DNA of 38,515 bases from Streptomyces sp. AP-93 (GTDB lineage: Bacteria; Actinomycetota; Actinomycetes; Streptomycetales; Streptomycetaceae). Within the stretch, counting starts at the first letter, position 1. Each line of letters starts with the position of its first letter. The notes under the pieces are model-generated. The model worked only from the letters and a program-made list of their open reading frames with translations, did no database searches and was not told the DNA's origin. The position numbers and the translations under genes were made by a program. The DNA is taken from positions 1 to 38,515 of the forward strand of contig NZ_JALGBX010000046.1 in NCBI RefSeq assembly GCF_022808175.1. The letters run 5' to 3'. Shown here piece by piece: positions 22,933-30,110 of this stretch.

Positions 22933-23864
22933 CGGGCGCCTCCTCGTGCCGCAGGCCGGGTGGCGCCCTGGTAGGAGGCGCCGTGGATGTTCGCCGGCCC
23001 CTCGCGGACGACAGCCCCAGGGTGCGGTGCGTCTACGGACCGCCCGCCTCCGGCGTAGATGGCGACGTGGGTGATGTGGCGGGGGCTGGTGCCGAAGAAC
23101 AGCAGGTCGCCGGGTGCGGGTGGGGTGCCTTTCGGGAGGCGGGGGCCGGCGTCGTGCTGGGCCTGGGCGACGCGGGGGATGCCGATTCCGGCGGCGCGGT
23201 AGGCAGCCTGGGTGAGGCCGGAGCAGTCGAAGCCTCCCTCGGACGGGCCGTCGCCGCCCCACACGTACGGGGTGCCGATCTGGGCACGGGCGAAGGTAAC
23301 CGCCTGGGCTGCTGCCTGACTTGGCGCCGGTGCGGCGGCAGCGTATTCGGAGGCGATTTTCAGGACTTCGTCGACGTACGCGTCGCTGTGGTTGTAGTGC
23401 CAGATGGCGCGTCGGAGGTTCCGTCCGCCTTTTGCTCCGTTGGCGCACAGGAGTCGGGCGGCGGCGTGGACGGCGTCGACGGGGTCCCAAGGGGTGGGAG
23501 GGTTCTTCCCGCCCGGCGGTACGGGATGCGCGTACGCGGGAAAAGTGGAGGGCAGGAACTGCATCGGCCCTACCGCCCCTGCTGAGGAGACCATAGTGGG
23601 GTGCCGCGCGTGGTTAGTCTCGACCTTGCCGATCGCGGCGAGGACGCTCCAGGACAGGCCCGGGCACTCGGGCGCGGCCCGCTGGTAGAGGGCGAGCATG
23701 TGGGGCGGGATGTCGGCGATGGCTTGCTTGCTCGGAGCGGCCGACACGCTGCCGCCGGGGAGGAGGCTGCCGATCGCCGCGGCGACGATGACGACTGCGA
23801 GTACGGGCAGGGCCAGGACGGCGCATCCGATACCCGTGACGGTTCTGGTGATCAGCGAACTCAC
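22929..23864 (-). CDS. Peptidoglycan hydrolase with SLT and NlpC/P60 domains (VirB1-like)
   Basis: 311 residues from GTG 23864. An N-terminal membrane span (GIGCAVLALPVLAVVIVAAA) is followed by a lytic-transglycosylase-like domain (SWSVLAAIGKVETNH with the catalytic Glu; AVGPMQFLPSTF; RAIWHYNHSDAYV) and a NlpC/P60 endopeptidase domain (catalytic Cys in GGFDCSGLTQAAY, His in ITHVAIYAGGG and a third polar residue in DAPHPG). Such two-domain enzymes cut glycan and peptide links and open the wall for conjugation channels in Gram-positive bacteria. It overlaps both neighbours by 4 bases, so it is part of the T4SS message. Confidence 0.93.
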   Translation of the reverse strand: MSSLITRTVTGIGCAVLALPVLAVVIVAAAIGSLLPGGSVSAAPSKQAIADIPPHMLALYQRAAPECPGLSWSVLAAIGKVETNHARHPTMVSSAGAVGPMQFLPSTFPAYAHPVPPGGKNPPTPWDPVDAVHAAARLLCANGAKGGRNLRRAIWHYNHSDAYVDEVLKIASEYAAAAPAPSQAAAQAVTFARAQIGTPYVWGGDGPSEGGFDCSGLTQAAYRAAGIGIPRVAQAQHDAGPRLPKGTPPAPGDLLFFGTSPRHITHVAIYAGGGRSVDAPHPGAVVREGPANIHGASYQGATRPAARGGAR

Positions 23865-24856
23865 CCTGCGGCCCCGGGGGCGGGCGGCAGCGGTTGCACG
23901 GGGAGGGTGAGCGCGGTGTCGGCGTCGGTCGCCTCCTGCCCGGCGGCGGGGGTGAGATGCGGCCAGCGGGTGGCGAGTTGGGTGAGGGTGGTGCGGCGGG
24001 TGTCGCCGCTCTGGAGTGGGCTCCACCAGGGGCCCCAGGGGCTGGAGGTGGTGAAGTCCGCGGACGAGGTGGCCAGGCTCAGGCCCAGGTCGCGTGCGGG
24101 GGCGGCGAGGCGGCGGCGTAGGGCCTGGTCGCGCGAATGGGTACGGGTATGGATGAGCAGGGCTGGCTGTGTGCTGGTGGCGGTGCTGAAGGCGGCGTAG
24201 CCGACGAGTTTCGCCTCGACGCGCGGCAGGGGCTGGCTGCCGGTGTCGTACTCGAGGAAGAACGACAGCCTGGCTTCCCCTTCTTGCCATTCGGCGTAGG
24301 CGTCGGGGCGGACGATGTCGCCCCAGCGCCGGGCGCAGGAACGTTCCGAGAGCCAGACGTTCAGTCCCGCGAACGGGGTGGTGCCGGTCCGGGCGCGGGC
24401 GGCGAGGTGGGTGAGGAGTTCGTTGACGCCGAGGTCGTGCCCGAGGGAGGGGGAGTAGGCGATGCGGCCGGTGTGGCTGGGGCGCCAGCCGAGGTCGGCG
24501 AGGTCGCATCCTGCGTGGGCGGCGAGGACGGCGGCGCCGACGGGGCCGAGGGTGTAGTGCTCGGGCGCTGATCCGGTCTGCGTCAGGGGACGGAAGGAGT
24601 CGAGGACGCCGCTGTCGTGGAGGGTGCGCAGGCGGCGCTGTGCGGAGCGCAGTGAGGTGTAGGCGAGGCTCGCGATCTGGTGGGTGGTGAGGACGCGGTG
24701 TTCGTGGAGCATCCGTGTCAGCCACAAGTCGCGGGGGGTGAGGATGCGGGCGAGGGCTGCGACGTCGGTGTGCCGCGTGGGACGGCGGCGGCTGGTGGCG
24801 GCGCGGGCGGTGTAGCGGGAGCCGGGGCCGGAGGCAGGGCGCGGGAGCGCGGGCAT
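23861..24856 (-). CDS. Replication-relaxation family protein
   Basis: 331 residues. After an Arg-rich N-terminus, a winged helix spans about residues 38-110 (LTPRDLWLTRMLHEHRVLTT, SLRSAQRRLRTLHDSGVL, APEHYTLGPVGAAVLA). A second domain has SLGHDLGVNELLTHLAARA, RRWGDIVRPDAYAEW and SFFLEYDTGSQ, a pattern of acidic and basic residues that resembles a nuclease-like core. The family (Replic_Relax) is found on actinomycete and firmicute plasmids and is thought to act in replication or mobilisation. Here it sits between the coupling ATPase and the wall hydrolase, where a relaxase or accessory protein would be expected. No classical relaxase HUH motif is visible anywhere in the window. Confidence 0.82.
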   Translation of the reverse strand: MPALPRPASGPGSRYTARAATSRRRPTRHTDVAALARILTPRDLWLTRMLHEHRVLTTHQIASLAYTSLRSAQRRLRTLHDSGVLDSFRPLTQTGSAPEHYTLGPVGAAVLAAHAGCDLADLGWRPSHTGRIAYSPSLGHDLGVNELLTHLAARARTGTTPFAGLNVWLSERSCARRWGDIVRPDAYAEWQEGEARLSFFLEYDTGSQPLPRVEAKLVGYAAFSTATSTQPALLIHTRTHSRDQALRRRLAAPARDLGLSLATSSADFTTSSPWGPWWSPLQSGDTRRTTLTQLATRWPHLTPAAGQEATDADTALTLPVQPLPPAPGAAG

Positions 24857-24896
24857 GACGGGGCACCACCTGGAGGGAGGAGGGCTGGGGGCGGTT

Positions 24897-27299
24897 TCAG
24901 GGGCGGGTGGCCGGCCGGGGTGCGGTGCGGGCGGCCGCGGCGGCGCGCAGGTCCTTGGCCCGCCCGGGTACGGGGGGTGGCAGGGGGCGGGTGGTGAGGG
25001 TGAAGGCGGCGGCTTCCGCGCCGCTGGTCAATAGATGCGCGGCAGCCTGGTAGGGGCCGAGGTGGGCGAGGTCGTGCGCGCCCAGCGTGGGGAGGGTGTG
25101 ACGCTCCAGTGCGCTGGAGTCCTCGGGGGAGGCGTTGAAGAAGATCTTGTTGCGGGCGTTGGCGGAGATCCCTTCGCGCAGGTCGCGGGGGAGCTGGGCG
25201 AGGTGCTGGTGGGCCAGCAGCATGGACAGGCGGTAGCCGCGGGCCTCGGCGAGCATGTCCTCCAGCGGGTAGGGGAGGGTGAGGAAGTTGTGCGCCTCGT
25301 CGATGCTCAAGGTGGCGTCGATCCGCTGGTGTTCGGGCTGGCGGGCGCGTGCGGAGGCGGTCTGCCAGGTGCCGGCGACGATGAAGGAGCCGAGGAGGCG
25401 TGCTGTCTCTTCGCCAAGTGCGCCTTTGGGTAGGCGGGCCAGCAGGATTCCGCCGTCGAGGACCTGGGAGAGGTCGAAGGTGGAGGGGCCGGCGGCGATG
25501 GATCGGCGTGCGAAGTCGCGCAGGAGGAAGGCTCGTAGCTTGTTCATCACTGGGCCGACTACTGCGGCCCGTGAGGGTTCGGACATCGACTCGTACCAGG
25601 CCCAGAAGCCGCGGAGCACCGGGTCCGTTAGTGCGGGGATGATGCGCAGCCGGTAGGCGCTCTCGCCCAGCAGGCGGGGGACGTCGGCGAGGGTGACGAG
25701 CTGGTGGGTGCGGTCGCGGTGCTTGAGCAGGGTGAGGCAGGCAGCCCGCATCACGTCGTCGGTGCGCGGTCCCCAGAAGGCGGTGAAGATCCGGCGGAAG
25801 ATGCCGGTGATGTTGTCGACGACGACGTCGATGTCCGCGCCGTCGAGGACGTTCAGGCACGGGGGCGCGTGCGGGTCGTCCGGGTCGATGAGGACGAGGC
25901 GGTCGGCGCAGGTGTCGGGGAGGCGGTCGAGGAGGTCGGTGACGAGGTCGCCCTTAGGGTCGATGACGATGACGCCCCGGTGGTTGCGTACGTCGTCGAG
26001 GACGAGGTTCGCGATCAGGGTGGACTTGCCGGAGCCGGTCGCGCCCATGACATGGAGGTGATGGCGGGCATCGGCGACCGCGAGGCCGACGCCGCGCCGG
26101 GCGCCTGCGTCGGAGCGGCCCAGCGGTTTGACGCCGGCACCGGGCTCGGGGGCGGGGATGGAGGGCGGCGGCAGAACGGAGCGAGCCCCGGCCCGCTGGA
26201 GGCCCGGCGCGTCCGGATCGAGAGGCAGGTGGGCCAGGGCTGCGAGTTCCGGAACCGACAGCAGAGCGGCGCGCAGGGGGAAGCGCCGCGTGTTCACAGG
26301 CTGCTCGGGGCGGGTGAAGCGGGCGCGGACCAGGTAGTTGCGGTCGGCGTACAGGCCGAATGCGGAGGCCAGGGCGTGGGCTCGCCCCCGCGCGACCTCG
26401 TCGGCGCGCTCTGTCTTGGGGCTGCAAGTGGCGGCGTAGGCGATGACGCACTGCCACTGCGAGCCGGAAAGCTTCCCCGCCGCCTGCCGTACGGCGGCGG
26501 AGTGTTCGGGGTCCAGCTTTCCGGCCGCGGCTTGCTGAGGACGGTGCAGGAGCAGTGCGGTCAGGGCGGGCAACCGGGCCGAGCCACTCCCGGCCTTCAG
26601 CCGCCGGGCTTGGCGGCGGGCGCGGCGTAGCGCGCGGCCGGTGGCGGGGCGGGCCAGGATCTGCACGCACGCGGACTCCTCTTCTGCCATGCCGGTGGCC
26701 GCCTGGAGCAGTGCGCGAAGCGGGTCGGCGGTATGGTCGGTGCGCAGGGGCAGGACATCAGGCCGGGCGGGGCGAAGCCGGCCGGCGGTGACGGTCTGCC
26801 CGGCTGGCAGCAGTGGGTCGGGCTCGGTCAGGCGTGTGTGGGCGCCGGGCCAGGCGGCCTCCACCGCGCGTCGTACCAGGCCCAGGGGCACGGTGCCGGG
26901 TACCCACAGGCGGATGCGCAGCCCGGTGTGGGACCAGGTGTATTCGAAGGCGAGGTGGGGCTGGCCTGTGGTGATGCGGCGCCACCACGGGCGGAGCAGC
27001 CCGGCGAGCTGGGCCCACAGGACCTCTCCGCCGCGCGGTGCCACGGCGGGCGGCGCCAGGATTTCCACGCACTGCGATCCCTCAGCGAGGCGGCGCTGTT
27101 GCGCGAGATTCAGGCGGTGCCTCAGCGCGTAGCCGCCGGCCACGGCTGTGGCCCCGCCGCAAGCCGATGCTGCTGTCTGCCCGCTGAGCCAGCTGACGGG
27201 CGTGCCGCTGACCGTCGTCCAGAAGCTGCCCGGGTCGGTGAGGAAGTCCACCAGGGGCCCGCCCGGCTGTGCGGCGAGCTGCCACACGGATGCTGTCAC
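24897..27299 (-). CDS. VirD4/TraD-like coupling ATPase
   Basis: 800 residues from GTG 27299. An N-terminal stretch of about 380 residues includes one weak membrane span (about 40-60). The P-loop domain has Walker A VMGATGSGKSTL (about residues 415-425), followed by VIVIDPKGDLV, and Walker B ATLSIDEAHNF (about 663), then LLAHQHLAQLP, the arrangement of TraD/TraG/VirD4 coupling ATPases. These enzymes bring DNA or relaxosomes to the secretion channel and power transfer. Its start overlaps the stop of the VirB4 gene by 4 bases, consistent with a fixed ratio of the two motors. A longer in-frame version starting at 27308 is possible. Confidence 0.9.
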   Translation of the reverse strand: MTASVWQLAAQPGGPLVDFLTDPGSFWTTVSGTPVSWLSGQTAASACGGATAVAGGYALRHRLNLAQQRRLAEGSQCVEILAPPAVAPRGGEVLWAQLAGLLRPWWRRITTGQPHLAFEYTWSHTGLRIRLWVPGTVPLGLVRRAVEAAWPGAHTRLTEPDPLLPAGQTVTAGRLRPARPDVLPLRTDHTADPLRALLQAATGMAEEESACVQILARPATGRALRRARRQARRLKAGSGSARLPALTALLLHRPQQAAAGKLDPEHSAAVRQAAGKLSGSQWQCVIAYAATCSPKTERADEVARGRAHALASAFGLYADRNYLVRARFTRPEQPVNTRRFPLRAALLSVPELAALAHLPLDPDAPGLQRAGARSVLPPPSIPAPEPGAGVKPLGRSDAGARRGVGLAVADARHHLHVMGATGSGKSTLIANLVLDDVRNHRGVIVIDPKGDLVTDLLDRLPDTCADRLVLIDPDDPHAPPCLNVLDGADIDVVVDNITGIFRRIFTAFWGPRTDDVMRAACLTLLKHRDRTHQLVTLADVPRLLGESAYRLRIIPALTDPVLRGFWAWYESMSEPSRAAVVGPVMNKLRAFLLRDFARRSIAAGPSTFDLSQVLDGGILLARLPKGALGEETARLLGSFIVAGTWQTASARARQPEHQRIDATLSIDEAHNFLTLPYPLEDMLAEARGYRLSMLLAHQHLAQLPRDLREGISANARNKIFFNASPEDSSALERHTLPTLGAHDLAHLGPYQAAAHLLTSGAEAAAFTLTTRPLPPPVPGRAKDLRAAAAARTAPRPATRP

Positions 27300-29158
27300 A
27301 GCTCCCACTCCTCGTCGTCGCCGAGGGGTTCATCGATGGCAAGGCCATCGGTATCGGGGTCCTGTTCGGTGAAGTGCTGGGCGGCGAGTTCGCCCGGGTC
27401 CGTGGTGATCACTTCGTGCTCGCCGGGGGCGGCGACGCTGATCAGGGCGACCTTGTGGCGGCGGTCGCCTGTCAGCAGCAGGGCCTCGCCGCGGGTCGCG
27501 GACAGCAGGAACTCCCGCTCGCCGTAACAGAGGTGGAAGTTCTCGCTGATGGTGTCGATGGCCTGCGGGGCCTGGCGCAGCAGGATCTGGGTGGCCGCGT
27601 TGGACACGATGGCCCGCCCGAGTGGGGAGGCGAGCACGTCGTCGGCGTCCTGGGTGACCACCGCGAGTCCGGCCCAGTACTTTCGGGCGGCCTTGGCCAT
27701 CCGGAACAGGAAGCGGGCACCGGCTCCCTCGCGCATCAGCAGCCACGCCTCGTCCACGACGACGAAGTGCCGTCCGGCATCGGGGCGGTGGGTGACCTGC
27801 CGCCAGACCGCGTCCAGCGCCAGCAGCATCGCCGGGGCCTTGATCTCTTCCGGGAGCCGGCGCAGCGCGAACACCACGAGATGGCCGGATGCCGAGACGG
27901 TACTGGGGCCGTTGAACAACTGGGCGTGCGAGCCGCTGGTGTACGGGGTGAGGCGCTCGGCGAGATCGGCTGCCGCCTCGCTCTCCTCCTCGGCCAGCAC
28001 GGCGGCCAGATCGGCGAGCGTGGGCGGGGTGCGCTGCCAGGTGCGGAAGTCCGCAGTGATCCCGACGCGCGCGTACGCGGAGAAGATCGCCCGGTCCAGC
28101 AGCGCCTTCTCGGCACCGGTGAGTTCCGCGCCCAGCAGAACGGCGAGGAAGGTGTGCAGGAACAGCACCCGCCGGGTCAGTACGTCCTCCGATGGGACGG
28201 CGGCGGGCGGCAGCTCAAAGGGGTTGAGGCGTACGCCGTCCGCACCGAGCGCGACCACCCGCCCGCCGACGGTCTCGGCGAGACGGACGTACTCGTCCTC
28301 CGGGTCGATCACCGAGGCGGTCACCCCGGTGAACAGCAGCCTGAGCAGTTCGAGTTTGGTCAGGTACGACTTGCCGGCACCGGAGCGGGCCAGGGTGATG
28401 GAGTTGTAGTTGTCCTGCGCGAAGCGGTCCCACACCACGGGAGCGCCGGAAAGCGTGTTGAGCCCGTACAGCACTCCGGACGCGGCGCCCTCCTCGCCGG
28501 TGGCGACCGGCAGGTCGGGGCTGGTGAAGGGGAAACACGCGGCGAGCGCGGCGGTGTCGAAGGTGCGGCGGATCCGAAGCGTGTCGATGCCCAGAGGCAG
28601 GGTGGCCAGCCAGGCGGGCAGGGCCCGGTAGGTGGTCGGCGCGAGCGTCATGAGCAGGGACTCGGCGACGGCGCGTACAGCGGCGGCCTGTTCGGCGAGG
28701 GTCTCCTCGTCCGCCGCGTGCACGGTCAGGTACAGCGCGACCTGGAACAGTTTTCCCTCGCCGCGGGCGATGCGGTAGGCGAGGTCGGCGGCGTCCGCAG
28801 CGGCGGCCTCGACCTCAGGGTCGTCCAGATGGCCTTTGTCGAAGCCGCTGCGCCGGCCGGATTCCAGCCGGGCACGCTGCTTCTTCAGGCCCGCGGCGGC
28901 GACGGGGTTGGGCACGGGGTCGATGTGCAGGGCGATATCGAGGTGCCCGGGAAAGTTAAGCAAGGGCGCGAGCCAGCCCGGGGTGACCTCGGCCGGGTAG
29001 CCGGTGACCACCATCGTGGTCGCCAGATGCCCGCCGATGGCCAAGGCGCGGGCGTACACCTCGATGGCCTCGGGCCCGGCCACCTCCAGCAGGCGAGCGC
29101 TGTTGACGGCCGGCGTCTCCATGGTGGTGCGGTGGCGGCCGAAGAGGACTGGGGTCAT
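27296..29158 (-). CDS. VirB4-like conjugation ATPase
   Basis: 620 residues. The N-terminal part (about 1-240) resembles the VirB4 entry domain (AIEVYARALAIGGHLATTMV, then FTSPDLPVATGEEGA). The ATPase core has Walker A ARSGAGKSYLTK (about 256-264), SVIDPEDEY, Walker B HFVVVDEAWLLM (about 464) and VTQDADDVL, and the C-terminal ATRGEALLL typical of VirB4/TraC. VirB4 is the conserved motor of type IV secretion and helps to assemble the pilus and channel. It is shorter than proteobacterial VirB4 (about 800) but usual for Gram-positive members. The start overlaps the PrgI-like gene by 4 bases. Confidence 0.93.
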   Translation of the reverse strand: MTPVLFGRHRTTMETPAVNSARLLEVAGPEAIEVYARALAIGGHLATTMVVTGYPAEVTPGWLAPLLNFPGHLDIALHIDPVPNPVAAAGLKKQRARLESGRRSGFDKGHLDDPEVEAAAADAADLAYRIARGEGKLFQVALYLTVHAADEETLAEQAAAVRAVAESLLMTLAPTTYRALPAWLATLPLGIDTLRIRRTFDTAALAACFPFTSPDLPVATGEEGAASGVLYGLNTLSGAPVVWDRFAQDNYNSITLARSGAGKSYLTKLELLRLLFTGVTASVIDPEDEYVRLAETVGGRVVALGADGVRLNPFELPPAAVPSEDVLTRRVLFLHTFLAVLLGAELTGAEKALLDRAIFSAYARVGITADFRTWQRTPPTLADLAAVLAEEESEAAADLAERLTPYTSGSHAQLFNGPSTVSASGHLVVFALRRLPEEIKAPAMLLALDAVWRQVTHRPDAGRHFVVVDEAWLLMREGAGARFLFRMAKAARKYWAGLAVVTQDADDVLASPLGRAIVSNAATQILLRQAPQAIDTISENFHLCYGEREFLLSATRGEALLLTGDRRHKVALISVAAPGEHEVITTDPGELAAQHFTEQDPDTDGLAIDEPLGDDEEWEL

Positions 29159-30105
29159 GCGAGGTCACCTTCCAATGCGTCATCGGGGGCGGTGGGTGTG
29201 TCGGGGTTGCAGGCCGCGGCAACCAGGCCGGCGCCCTCCTCGGCACTGAGGGGGGTGACGGTGATCTCGGCAGCGGCCAGCGCCCGGGCGGCCTCGTGGA
29301 TGCGCTGGAGTACACGCCCCTCACCCGCATAGCGCCGCACACCGTGCGCTGCGGCTTCTTTACGGGCCACCAGCACGATCTGCCGGCCGAGCAGGTTGCC
29401 GCCAGCCGCGAGGTCGGCGAGGAAGTCGGCATGCGCGCGGGCCGCGTGCTCCAGTGCCGGGTGCGGCAGCGCGGCGGCATCGTGCTGAAGCGTGTCGGCG
29501 AGCGGGGAGAGGTCAACGCGGTGGCAGCGCACCAGCACCTGGGTGGGCCCGGTCAGGGAGTTGAGCCAGCGAGCGAACGCGGCGGTCAGACCCTGCTGTT
29601 CGGCTGCCGAGCGCAACTCGAAATTGACCGTGGAACACCTCGCCATCGCGGCTTTCCCCTCGCCACGCAGATCGAGCACCCCATCCGCGCCGATGCCGTC
29701 ATACGGCATGCGCATGGCAGCCGGTGGCGGGCCTGCCGCCTGCGCCCAGTGACCGGGAACGACGCCGGGCAGAGAAGGAACACCCTCCGGGGCGTGCACC
29801 CGGCGCTTGGGCGCGCGGGCGTGGCCGAGGGCGGAGAGCAGGAATCGGTCCAGGCCGATGCCCTCACGCTGGCCGAGCGCGAGGGCGGCCACCGCCCCGG
29901 CGACCGGCACCACCAAAGCCGCGTACGCGACGGGTGCCATGAAGGGGCGCATGGCCCACCAGCCGCCATACAGCACAAGCGCGGCGACGGCGAGGATGGC
30001 AGTCTGCCGGGCGGTGAAGGGGCCCAGCAGGCGGTCGGGGCGTGAGATGTCGGCCGGGATGCGTGTGGAACACGGGACATCAGCTGTGTCATCGGCTTCA
30101 GTCAT
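29155..30105 (-). CDS. PrgI/VirB3-like membrane protein with an extended cytoplasmic domain
   Basis: 316 residues from ATG 30105, with an excellent GGAGGTAA 7 bases upstream that overlaps the TAA of the VirB6-like gene. Two membrane spans at about 33-82 (QTAILAVAALVLYGGWW and VAYAALVVPVAGAVAALAL) after ISRPDRLLGPFTARQ are typical of PrgI/VirB3. The 230-residue C-terminal part (GIGADGVLDLRGEGKAAMAR; NSLTGPTQVLVRCHRVDL) resembles the N-terminal part of VirB4/CagE proteins, a fusion or split often seen in actinomycete T4SS loci. The protein likely links VirB4 to the membrane. Confidence 0.85.
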   Translation of the reverse strand: MTEADDTADVPCSTRIPADISRPDRLLGPFTARQTAILAVAALVLYGGWWAMRPFMAPVAYAALVVPVAGAVAALALGQREGIGLDRFLLSALGHARAPKRRVHAPEGVPSLPGVVPGHWAQAAGPPPAAMRMPYDGIGADGVLDLRGEGKAAMARCSTVNFELRSAAEQQGLTAAFARWLNSLTGPTQVLVRCHRVDLSPLADTLQHDAAALPHPALEHAARAHADFLADLAAGGNLLGRQIVLVARKEAAAHGVRRYAGEGRVLQRIHEAARALAAAEITVTPLSAEEGAGLVAAACNPDTPTAPDDALEGDLA

Positions 30106-30110
30106 GCAGG

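Noticed and set aside
22933..23490. N-terminal extension of the DUF2637 protein
   Set aside because: Antiparallel reading over the NlpC/P60 gene in another frame; the GTG at 22932 overlaps the upstream stop by 4 bases as in the rest of the operon.
27269..29332. Very long + strand open frame opposite the VirB4 gene
   Set aside because: It is the mirror of a high-GC coding gene with clear Walker motifs on the other strand; the product is Gly/Gln/Arg-rich without any domain.
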